Below, piece by piece: positions 21,374 through 30,294 of a DNA stretch of 64,000 bases; positions within the stretch are counted from its first letter, which is position 1; every line of letters starts with the position of its first letter. The position numbers were made by a program, and so were the translations under genes. The notes beneath the pieces are model-generated. The model saw only the letters and a program-made list of their open reading frames with translations, had not been told where the DNA came from and did no database searches. The stretch is from Ichthyophis bannanicus (lineage: Eukaryota > Chordata > Amphibia > Gymnophiona > Ichthyophiidae), in NCBI GenBank assembly GCA_033557465.1, contig CM066034.1, positions 410,418,159-410,482,158 of the forward strand. Direction: 5' to 3'.

Positions 21374-22817
21374 CGAAGTAAGTCTTGTTGAAACCTCTAG
21401 CTCCTCGAAAGGACTGACCTCTAACTCCTGTACGGCCTCTAGAATATGGAGTAAAACGCGCTCCTCGAAATCTACGTGAGTCTCGACTATAGCCTCGGAG
21501 ACTACCCGCTCCTCTCATAGTCCTTGGCCTGTCCTCTGGCAACCGCCCTCCTTTAGAATCACCAAGATCCTTAACAATCTTATCTAGCGCTTCCCCAAAA
21601 AGTAATCTTCCTTTATAGGGCAATTTACTAAGCTGCAACTTAGAAGAAACATCCGCTGACCAATTACACAACCATAAGAAACGTCTAGCCGCTACCAATG
21701 ACGCCATAGTCTTAGCAGCTATACGCAGCAAGTCATAAAAAGCATCTGCCATATAAGCCGCAGCCGATTCCAATTTTGGACCTTCAGAAGCATGTGCAGA
21801 TGCCACATCCGCGGACGCATCTCCCTGCAGCCATCTAATGGATGCTCTAGAAACATATGCTCCGCAAGTAGCTGCTTGTAAAGCTAAGGAGCTGGAATCA
21901 AACGCCTGCTTGAGAAGAATCTCCAATTTACGATCTTGGAGAGCCTTAAGTGCTGCCGCTCCTTCCACCGGGATGGTAGTCTTTTTGGTAACTGCTGATA
22001 TAATAGCATCCACCTTTGGCATGCGCAAAAATTCCTTCTCCTCTTGCGGCATAGGATAAAGGCGAGCCAAGGCTCTGCTCCCATGGAGCGTAGCCTCTGG
22101 ACATTCCCATTCAGATTCAATCATCTGTCTTATAACTCGATGCATTGGAAAACAGCGATGTTCTGCTCTAAAACCCTGCAATAATGGATCTTCCAAAGGC
22201 TCCTGTGTAACTGAAGGAAGCAATAAATATAAAGCAGATAAAGACTGAGAAATTAGCGCAGCCAATTCCTCCTTGCGAAACACCCGAAATATATTAGGGT
22301 CGTCCCCGGGTGCAATCTCACCCTCCTCCAGCTCTTCTGGAGCCAAATCCACACCTGCTTCAGAAAGAAATTCTGAATCTCTCTGACCTGAAAGCTGAGG
22401 AGAAAACGGATCCAAAGGATCTCTAGAAAGCCCCAGTTGGTGAGAAGTACCTTCTGCAGGATCCTCTGGTACAGAAATACCCAGCTGAAGCGCCCCAGCG
22501 CTTTGAATGGTTTCCACAGGAGTAGGGCTTTGAAGGCTTTCCCCTGAAGCAGGCTGAGCAGATTTAAGTAAAAATGCTCTATGCATCGCCAAAATAAATT
22601 CTGGTGAAAAAAATGAGCACACTTCAGACTGAAGCTCAGAAGGAAAAGGAACAGGTTTTTCCTCGTGAGAAACGCTCTTGGCAGCCTTAGACTTCCGTTT
22701 CGCAGGCCGGTGCTGCTCTGGTGCAGAAATGGCAGTTGCGCTTAAAATGGCCGTTTTCCCCGCTCGTTCCGCGGATAATAACGGTCTTTCTGCCTCCGAT
22801 GCATTCTTCTCTGCCAT
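21339..22817 (-). CDS. DIRS gag of gamma2, intact
   Basis: The frame is open from 22841, but MAEKNASEAER at 22817 is the more natural start. There is no Cys finger, unlike alpha and beta. The N-terminal third is Ser/Pro/Glu-rich, with an acidic stretch (ELEEGEIAPGDD). The middle has the helical core with the family signature YMADAFYDLLRIAAKTMAS and LPYKGRLLFGEALDKI. The tail is Arg/Gly-rich (RGYSRDSRRFRGARF), a likely nucleic-acid-binding region. It overlaps pol by 35 bases in a different frame. About 493 residues, uninterrupted. Confidence 0.82.
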   Translation of the reverse strand: MAEKNASEAERPLLSAERAGKTAILSATAISAPEQHRPAKRKSKAAKSVSHEEKPVPFPSELQSEVCSFFSPEFILAMHRAFLLKSAQPASGESLQSPTPVETIQSAGALQLGISVPEDPAEGTSHQLGLSRDPLDPFSPQLSGQRDSEFLSEAGVDLAPEELEEGEIAPGDDPNIFRVFRKEELAALISQSLSALYLLLPSVTQEPLEDPLLQGFRAEHRCFPMHRVIRQMIESEWECPEATLHGSRALARLYPMPQEEKEFLRMPKVDAIISAVTKKTTIPVEGAAALKALQDRKLEILLKQAFDSSSLALQAATCGAYVSRASIRWLQGDASADVASAHASEGPKLESAAAYMADAFYDLLRIAAKTMASLVAARRFLWLCNWSADVSSKLQLSKLPYKGRLLFGEALDKIVKDLGDSKGGRLPEDRPRTMRGAGSLRGYSRDSRRFRGARFTPYSRGRTGVRGQSFRGARGFNKTYFGASQSSAKKPQ

Positions 22818-22909
22818 GACTATCTCTTTCTTTAAAAACAAAAAAACAAGTTAAAGCCTGTGATAAGGAAGCTTATCATAGCTCAGGTAGGAGCTATAGA
22901 AAAGATGAT

Positions 22910-23803
22910 GTGACTCTGAACAAGCAACCTGTCAGTTCTGGTAGAAGTAAGAAAACAGAGTTTTCACATAAAAGACTACCAATCCCAGAATGCACCAGGT
23001 TTCCAGCAGCCATGAGAGGGGCTGAAGTGAGAAAACGTGTGTGCAATCAAGAGAGCTATGAGGTAATCCCTAAGCACTCATCTCAAAGGGCAGGGCCTGA
23101 TTCAACACAGCTGCACTGTGTTAGGGAGGAGCACACATTAGGACAGAATAAGAATAGAGCTTATTCTACAGATAATAGCTTCAGGAAGAGATACAGAGAC
23201 AGATACAGCAACAGCTTCAAGCTCAAGCACCAACATCATCTCGAGAAGCAGAAGCCAAGCCAAGCGGATAGAGAGAGAAGGAAACTCTCTGGAAGGAAGA
23301 GAAGAAAGGCCATTGGCAGGTTTGGGAGAGTCCAAGGCAGTACCCATACTGGGAGGTATTCCAAATGCCAGCAGAGTCCATTGGACTGGAGTCAGCCAGA
23401 GGAATGGAATGGCAGAGATAGGAATCACCAGTGGCTACCTGGAAGAGAGAAGACTGCACGTGGAAGGGACTTTCAGACCAAGGCCAGAAGGTATGTGAGA
23501 GGAGATCCAGTGTCCAGGGATCAAGATTGGAAGGCTGGACATCAGAACTGGATTACATACTGGCCAGGCTATACAGAGAGGAATTATGATAGCAGGAGAG
23601 GCTCAGGTATGAACACTGATCCAGACCCTATCTATAATAGTGAATGGCAGCAAGGGAATAAGCATTCTCATGATAGTGCCTTATTGAAAGACTCGTCTGT
23701 GCCAATGTATGATAGTGACCCTATGCTGATTGATGAAGGGGGAGATACAGCAGATGAAACTATTAATTACATGGACTGTTCTCTATCTAAATGCTATTGC
23801 TAG
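22910..23803 (+). CDS. Unidentified 297-codon ORF antisense to gamma2
   Basis: An uninterrupted plus-strand frame lies inside the long 5' segment of gamma2 and opposes its genes. The product would be hydrophilic, rich in Arg, Lys, Ser and Gln. It has a very basic stretch around residues 95-145 (RERRKLSGRKRRKAIGRFG), Trp-containing motifs (QNWITYWPGYTERNY) and an acidic C-terminus (SDPMLIDEGGDTADETINY). There is no Cys finger, signal peptide or membrane segment. I do not recognise it. The minus strand has no competing long frame here, so it is not an obvious shadow. It could be cargo, part of another element inserted in gamma2, or chance. Confidence 0.4.
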   Translation: MTLNKQPVSSGRSKKTEFSHKRLPIPECTRFPAAMRGAEVRKRVCNQESYEVIPKHSSQRAGPDSTQLHCVREEHTLGQNKNRAYSTDNSFRKRYRDRYSNSFKLKHQHHLEKQKPSQADRERRKLSGRKRRKAIGRFGRVQGSTHTGRYSKCQQSPLDWSQPEEWNGRDRNHQWLPGREKTARGRDFQTKARRYVRGDPVSRDQDWKAGHQNWITYWPGYTERNYDSRRGSGMNTDPDPIYNSEWQQGNKHSHDSALLKDSSVPMYDSDPMLIDEGGDTADETINYMDCSLSKCYC

Positions 23804-24300
23804 CTTTCTGTGAGCAAACACATCAGCCATCACAAAGAAACCTAACTTTGTTCTTTATTTCCACTGCAAACAGCTCTTAAAGCAGGATTTGGGTTCACAC
23901 AGTAGCAGCCTGCCAGGGTTTCAGCTGGACAATTGATAGTAATTAAAGCTGCACCTGATTGTGTGTGTGAGCAAGAGAGAATCACTGCAGGATCTGTGTG
24001 GAAAATAAGCAGAAGTTAACCTAACCAGCAAAGTTTATTCATTTCTTTGTGCCTTATTATTTGGTAATTATTTGCTAAGAAAACATTAGCTAATTGCCTG
24101 ACAAGCTGAAGGTTGTTTTCTGATTTGCTTTGTGACTTTATGTTATCCATTTAAACACTGCAAGCAAGTATCCTCATTTATATTGCTACCAAGCATACTT
24201 GTGCTGGGTGAATTAAACCCCATCAATAAAAGAAGTATTTTATTGGCTTTACCACTGGTTACACAACTCAATTATTGTCTTCAGCTGTGTTTGGGAGTGA

Positions 24301-24795
24301 ATGAACTACATTACCCACAATACCTTGCAAGAATCATATGAATATATGCATCGTCAAGATTGTGTAAGTTCTCACCCTAGGCAGCCGTCTGACAAGCCTC
24401 AGCTTGCCCTGCCACGGCCCCGAGAAGTTAAACCGCCAAAAACGCCATCAAACACGATCCGGAAACAAAACAAAAAGAAAAAATACTGTACAGCTAGGGA
24501 TACAAAGCTTACCCGGAAGGTTATGCCAAGCTGTGATCTTGTTCCGCTGCTAGCAGAACATGCAGAGGAGCGCTTCAATAGCAAAAACAGAGGAAATATC
24601 AGAGGAATTACTAGGGCCCCCAGGATCACTCTGGTCAGAGAGAAGTATGCGGTTATACAAGATAGGCTCTACCTTATACCGCTAAAAACAATTCCAGGAA
24701 GCCTCTCTGTCACTGCTGATCGTGAGCAAAAACAACACTCCTCAGGACTAAGGAAACCATCAGCTCTGCTAGAGCCAACTTGCACTGCTAAATAA
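24301..24795 (+). CDS. Unidentified 164-codon ORF antisense to gamma2
   Basis: A second plus-strand frame in the same 2-kb segment, ending just before an AATAAA-containing A/T-rich stretch (24790-24815). The product would be basic (NTIRKQNKKKKYCTARDTK) with no motif I recognise. Whether it belongs with 22910-23803, perhaps through splicing, cannot be judged from sequence alone. Confidence 0.22.
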   Translation: MNYITHNTLQESYEYMHRQDCVSSHPRQPSDKPQLALPRPREVKPPKTPSNTIRKQNKKKKYCTARDTKLTRKVMPSCDLVPLLAEHAEERFNSKNRGNIRGITRAPRITLVREKYAVIQDRLYLIPLKTIPGSLSVTADREQKQHSSGLRKPSALLEPTCTAK

Positions 24796-24834
24796 ATTAA
24801 TAAAATTAGAGGGAGAAAAAATAGAATCGATCGT

Positions 24835-24984
24835 CTTTAGCTGCTGAGGACTGAAAGACTGGCTGGTGACCTCAGGGGGAGTGGCTTCACCTCTCAAGAA
24901 AGCTTGAAGTCATCAGTCCTCAGCTGCTAAGGAGGATTGACAACCCTAACATTCCCTGGACTGGCCCGGAGAAGCGATAAGGAA
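24835..24984. repeat. 5' ITR of gamma2
   Basis: 24866-24975 is complementary to the 3' ITR. An inner hairpin pairs CTGCTGAGGACTGA (about 24841) with TCAGTCCTCAGCTGC (about 24917). Confidence 0.82.
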
Positions 24985-26262
24985 TGGGCACATATATATA
25001 GATACATACATATCTATATATATGTGCATATATGTCTAGATATGTGTGATATATATAGATATATATATAGATGGGCATGACTTATGCCCACACAGACTAC
25101 AGAAATATGTATGTATAGGACATATACATACATGAATATAAGTCTGAGGATACATGCCTGCAACTGAGCCCCACAAAAACATTCACATGGGGAATGTGAT
25201 GGGAAAAGATTCATCTAATAATGGGGTAAAAACCACCTGAAGATATATAGAGAATCTGTTTCTGCGGTGCAGGAATGTACTTCAGTGGAATAACCAGTAT
25301 GGTTGCGTGAAAAAACAGAGGATAATAGCAGTCTGGCAAGAGCACGTCAGGAGTACTTTAGGACTCTGACATGTCCAAAGGACAAAAAAACGCATAGACT
25401 AAGACACCAGGATGACCCAGCCAAGGGACACAGGGGTATCATGTACACTAAAAGAGTATGCGTTGTCCAAGTGGAGCAGAAAAGCATAATGCCAAGCTGT
25501 AAGGAAAAAAGGGGTAGATTCCTGCAAGATTGGGAACTCCTTGGACATTCACGCCATGGAATGATTATATAAGCTTTTTCTACTATATGGAAAAACCCTC
25601 AGAGACAAAGTTCAATGCTCTGTAGCAAGGGCCCATAGTAGAAAGCTTCTCTGAAGATTGCAGAGAGCATTGTGCAGGAGAATTGTAAGATAAAACTGAC
25701 AGAAGTCAGGTGTGTTGCCACATCCTAGAAAAGGATATGGCTAGAAGAAGATAACCTGCAGTGAGTAGTATTATGCAATATAGTTGAAAGTAGCTTGCAA
25801 TGAGCTTTAAAGTAATCACTGGAACTCCTGCATGCACAGCAACTGAACAAAACAGCAGAGGGAATTCTCCTGTATGAAAACAGAGAGAAAACAGACAAAG
25901 GGAGTGGAGATATTCCCGTCCCTGTCTGATGAGTTGTTCAGAGCATGCATTGAAGGATAACAAAAAGTCTACACTGGAAAGAAAGAGAAGTGTTTCAGCA
26001 TGTTACCAACTCAAGCAGGGGAAACCCTGGAAGAGAGGGGGTTGGAAAGTGACTTACCATATGGTAAGTCAGCTGAAGGAAAAGATGTCCATGTGGGGAC
26101 AGAAACTATCATGGGATAGTTGTAACCTCCCTTCGTAGTAGTAAGAAGGGGAGAATTCTGTAACCCATGGACAAAAGTATCCTAACAGCTTAGCATACTG
26201 AAAAAGAAAAAAACAGTGTAGACTTTGAAGAATAAACTTCTGCTAAGAAGAAGTTAACTGTA
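24985..26262. other. Unrecognised interior of beta2, right part
   Basis: The region starts with an AT/CATA-rich microsatellite (about 24990-25080, repeated TATATA, ATAGATA). About 1.2 kb follow in which only short ORFs are open on either strand and none resembles RT, RNase H or YR. It directly abuts the gag stop at 26283, where pol begins in the other beta copies. Confidence 0.6.
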
Positions 26263-26282
26263 GATTGCAACATACAGGAACC

Positions 26283-28392
26283 CTATGGTTGCTGGTTATG
26301 ATTAGACTGGTTAGAGTCTGGAGACTTCAGACTAGGATGAGATGTCCCTTGCTTGGGTACATCTGGAGGATGGGCAGGAGAAGGGTGAAACCTTCTTTTC
26401 TTAGGGAAAGAAGGTTTGGTAGGACATTTCCTACATCCTGGGGAAAAAGAAGGCTTAGGATGGTTTCCAGAACCAGGGAAGTCAGTGGAGCAATGAGCAA
26501 CCTGACGTAAAGCCTCTTTATTGAAGAGATTTTCTCCAGTACAAGGAGAATTACCCAGTGTATGTTGTGCCCATCTGCTCAAGTCTGAAGCTTGCAGCCA
26601 GGCTTTACGACATGCTCCAATGGCAATAGCAGAGGATCTGCTAACAGACTCAAAAGAGTCTAGAGAAGCACGAGAAAGAAACCAAGAGATATTCCTGCTA
26701 TGATTAAGAAGCAAGGAATAGTCAGTGGCCTTAGGCTCTGACAAAAAAGGGGACAAAAGAGATAATTTCTCTGTGACCTCCTGAAGTGTTAGACTCATAT
26801 AAAAAATATATGAAATAATTCTTGAAACCAGCATAGAAGTTTGGAAGGTTTGACGTCCAAAGGCATCAAGTGCTTTAGATGCACGACCTGGCGGATACGA
26901 AGAATGCTTCTTCTTGCTTCTTACCTTCCTCATTGCTGATTCCACTACAATGGAATGATGTGGAAGTTGTTTTTTTTGAAACCCCGGAGAGGGAGGCACC
27001 TGATACAGAACATTAATGGCTGTAGAAGGCGAAGGAACCTTTAAAGGTGATTCCCACATTCTCAGAAGAAGATCCTGCAAAGAATGATGTAAAGGAAGCA
27101 TTATATTTTCCTTTTCTGCAGGATCTTGGTTAAGAGTAGAGCCAGGAATAGAAATGGCAAGAAAGGTTGCCATGTCAAGGAGAAATTTCTGAAAAGAAGG
27201 ATCTCCAATAGGAACTATTCCTGGGTAAGCTGAGGTTGAAGGAGCAGCTTGAGCACCAGAAGACATACTGGACTGGCGCAGAAAAAGAATCCTGCTAGAT
27301 GGACAGTGATACTGACAGTTCTGATTCGAGGCAGTTAGTACTGCATCGTCAGTGCCCGGTATGGATTCCAAGCTAGGCATAGAAAGGATCGATGGCACCG
27401 ATGGAACTGCAGGAATCGACATCGATACCGGTATCGGAGACGATAATGTCATCGAAGCAGTAATCGGGGGCTGCTGAAGCGGTACCAAAGTAGCCAGAGA
27501 ACCTTGGTGAATATCCTCGGTACTGCGTAGTCTGAACCGATATGGATCGGTTCTGAAACGCGTCGGTACCAAGTCATCTAGACTGGATATCGATTCTAGA
27601 CTCGGCATCGAAGGGAGCGAGTCTATCGATGCATGTCTAGAAGGTACCGATGCTGGTGGTGGTATCGGCGATGCCGATACAGGAAAGTCAATCAGAATCG
27701 TATCGATCGGTTCCGAAGGTACCGAGGACGTCCGAAGACGATGCCTGGTGAAGAGAGGAATACTCGACACCGGCGCCGATGTCGGGGTATCGGTACCGCT
27801 CAAAGCCGATACCAACCCCGAGCATGGCGAAGATACAGGAAAGCCAATTTGGGTCGTATCGATCGGCCCCGAAGGTACCGAGGACACCAGATGACGATCC
27901 CTGGTGGAGTGGAACACTCGACACCGGTGCCGATGCCGGGGTATCGGTACCGCTCGAAGCAGATACCACCCCCGAGCATGGCTCAGGTATGTTCTGTGAG
28001 GGGTGAGCCCCAGGAACAACCTGAAACCCCGTAAATGCTTTGGAGCCCGAAGACTCCCGCCGGGGTTTTATTGCCAATGGGGTCTTGAGGGCAAGGCCGG
28101 AGCCGTCATCATGCTGGGCATGAGACTTACCCTTCAAGAATTGGCTAGTCTTAACAGACTGTTTGTGGGTTACCTGATCCTGGAGAGAAGAATAAACCGG
28201 TGTCCTCACCTCAGGAGGAAAAACGGTATCGAGGGAAACTCGAAAAAGGGAAGGTCTTCTCCCAATAATACAGCCTGATGGATCAGGGAAAAAAGGGTCA
28301 GGACCCAAACAGGTTAGACACCAAGCATTGGAGTCTAAAAAGAAAACTATGTTTCCACAGTGAAGGCACTTCTTAGGGGAAGAAGGCTCCAT
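26283..28392 (-). pseudogene. DIRS gag of beta2, one frame change
   Basis: The start at 28392 (MEPSSPKKCLHCG) opens a Cys finger with CLTCLGPDPFF. That frame stays open to 27688; the second frame is open from 28019 to 26283, so one shift between 27690 and 28015 joins them. The second part has Ser/Pro repeats (SSVPSEPIDT), PSFQKFLLDMATFLAIS, the capsid-like core (YMSLTLQEVTEKLSLLS), CTGENLFNKEAL and a basic Pro/Ser-rich tail, ending HNQQP-stop. It contains a 156-base in-frame tandem duplication (27701-28012). It is the only coding region of beta2. Confidence 0.78.
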
Positions 28393-28765
28393 GTTGGAGA
28401 GGCCTGGTAGGCCCAAAAAGTTAAAACAAAAACTGAGGAGAAAAAATTTCTCTAAGTTTAGAAAAGAAAAGAATAAAGCACCGGCGGTACCGGTATCGGC
28501 GGGAAAGACAGCCACGACCACAAGAAAACAAGGAAATAAGGATTTTAAAGAAAAAAGTTTCTGCGGTGACAGGAGGACATCCTGTCGGCTCCGCGGAAAA
28601 ACGAAATCTGAGGAGAGGCAGTGGGAAAGGCGGGAAGTCAGGGCGCAGGCGCGAGGGATGCCCCCAAAAGCTTTCTGATTGGATGCTGGGGAGCATTCCC
28701 GTGCAGGCTCCGTCGGTACCGACGTACCCATATGTGAAGACTCATTCCTGCTTGTTCCTGGAGAT

Positions 28766-30294
28766 AGGCCCACAATCTCAGAGCTTCGTTGCAAAGCGAC
28801 AGAGAGCCAGTCCCCCCCCTGCTTGTTCACGTAGAACATGGCTACTTGGTTGTCCGTGTGGATGAGGACTGTCTTGTAGCTGAGCAGGGTGTGGAAGACT
28901 CTGAGAGCTAGAAAAATTGCTCTGAGCTCCAAGAGGTTGATATGTAGAGATGTCTCCTGTGGAGACCAGATGCCTTGGGTGGAGAGATCTTGTAGATGAG
29001 CTCCCCAACCCCTTGGAGAGGCATCTGTGGTAAGGGTTGCTTGGGGTAACACCTGTTGAAAGGGGGACCCCAGCAACAGATTTTGAGTGGACTTCCACCA
29101 ACGGAGAGAGCAAGAGAGGTGACTGGAGGTCGCTATTTTGTCTGACAGGCATCCTGATGCCTGGGTCCATTGGGTGGACAAAGTCCATTGAGCTGCTCTC
29201 ATGTGAAGGCGAGCATAAGGAACCACATGCACGGTGGATGCCATGTGGCCTAACAGTTGTAACATCTCTCGAGCAGTTAAATGGGATTTTAACTGAATCT
29301 GTGAGGCTAACTCCACCAAGCGTAGGCAACGAGCCTGGGGAAGATAGGCCCTTGCAGTTGTGGTATCCAGCAAGGCCCCTATGAACTCTAGAGATTGAGT
29401 AGGGGTGAGATGGGATTTTGGAATGTTTATAACAAGTCCCAGATACTGAAGAACACGCCTTGTGCAGGCCAGGGAAGTCTGGGCCTCTGACTGGGATGGA
29501 GCTCGGATTAGCCAGTCGTCCAGATATGGGAATACGAATATCCCTAGAGTGCGTAGAAATGCAGCTACTACTGCCATGCATTTTGTGAACACTCTTGGTG
29601 CAGAGGCCAGACCGAAAGGAAGCACTTTGTATTGGTAGTGCTTTCCTTGGTAAAGGAACCGAAGGAACCTTCTGTGTGTTGGATGGATGAGGACATGGGT
29701 GTACGCATCCTTGAGATCTAGAGAACAAAGCCAGTCCTGACTCTGGAGGTATGGAAGGAGAGTTCCGAGAGAAGTCATCTTGAATTTCTCCTTGCATAGA
29801 AACTTGTTCAATTCTCTGAGATCTAAGATGGGTCTGTAGCCCCCTGTTTTCTTTGGAATGAGAAAAAAGGGGGAGTAGAACCCTGAGCCCTGTTGAAGAA
29901 GGGGTACTTCTTCTATTGCCCCTTGGGCAAGAAGGGTAGCAATCTCCTGACCCAGAAGGTCGAAGAGAGATGTTGGAGAATTGAACTGTTTCACCATGGT
30001 GTGAGGGGGAAGGTTTAAGAATTGAAGCTTGTACCCTTCTCTTATGATGGAGAGGGTCCATTGCTCTGCTGTGATTTGTTCCCATCTGGGAGCAAAATGA
30101 GCTAACCTTCCTGGAATGGTGAGAGGCTCTGGATGTTCTAGAGCCAGAAAGGCTACGTTCTCTAGTTGTAAGTCAAAGGCCCTGAGGAGGCTGAGGCTGT
30201 TGGGCCGTAGCAGTCCTGGCAGCCTTAGGCTTGGCCTGTTTTGGTTGTTGCTGTCTCTTTGTAGCAAAATGACCTGCAGAAGAGGCCTGACCAT
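28766..30294 (-). pseudogene. RT and RNase H of beta1, frameshifted and truncated by beta2
   Basis: The minus-strand frame from 30294 carries a complete RT: CSLDLKDAYTH, LPFGLASAPRVFTK and FPYLDDWLIRAPS with both Asp residues. RNase H follows (LTTDASPRGWGAH, LLELRAIFLAL, HTDNQVAMFYVNKQGG). At about 28812-28820 a run of eight G (read on minus) is one base longer than the codon pattern of beta4 allows, shifting the frame inside RNase H. About 50 bases later beta2 interrupts. The lost C-terminal domain lies beyond it at 16327-16704. The frame happens to continue through beta2 sequence to 27688, so the long ORF there is a chimera, not a gene. Confidence 0.85.

Larger units (their letters stand above)
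22842..24834. other. 2-kb extension between gag and 5' ITR of gamma2
   Basis: Alpha and beta elements have only ~0.4 kb between ITR and gag, whereas gamma2 has about 2 kb. The segment holds the two plus-strand ORFs described separately, a perfect 7-bp-arm hairpin at about 22861-22878 (TGATAAG/CTTATCA) and two ACTAC..CCCA..AT motifs. I found no terminal repeats that would mark it as a separate insertion. Confidence 0.5.
17921..24984 (-). mobile_element. DIRS gamma2, innermost element of the nest, 7.06 kb
   Basis: This is a complete minus-strand element. The 3' end at 17921 (GAAGAAATTAGATCTTACC on +) and the 5' end at 24984 (AGAAGCGATAAGGAA on +) agree exactly with the ICR at 18290-18400, where AATTTCTTC meets TTCCTTATCGC. 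The gene order gag, pol, YR is short-overlap (35 and 25 bases). Gag and YR are intact and pol has one stop. About 2 kb between the 5' ITR and gag is unusual for a DIRS and carries antisense ORFs. It lies inside the non-coding interior of beta2. Confidence 0.92.
16731..28765 (-). mobile_element. Gag-only non-autonomous DIRS beta2, third level of the nest (segments 16731-17920 and 24985-28765)
   Basis: The 3' terminus at 16731 (AGCACAGTTACTTACC) is the same start as beta1. The 5' terminus at 28765 (CTTGTTCCTGGAGAT) also matches the family. Both ITRs, an ICR (about 17020-17110) and a beta-type gag (26283-28392) are present. Between them, after removal of gamma2, lie about 2 kb (17225-17920 plus 24985-26260) with no trace of RT, RNase H or YR. 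Net length is about 4.97 kb. With correct termini and ICR at both ends, it was probably mobilised by enzymes supplied by another beta element. Confidence 0.82.

Noticed and set aside
24985..25080. Satellite or CRISPR-like array
   Set aside because: Irregular TATATA/ATAGATA microsatellite without spacer-repeat structure.
28778..30085. 435-codon minus-strand ORF
   Set aside because: Register-shifted shadow of beta1 RT/RNase H.
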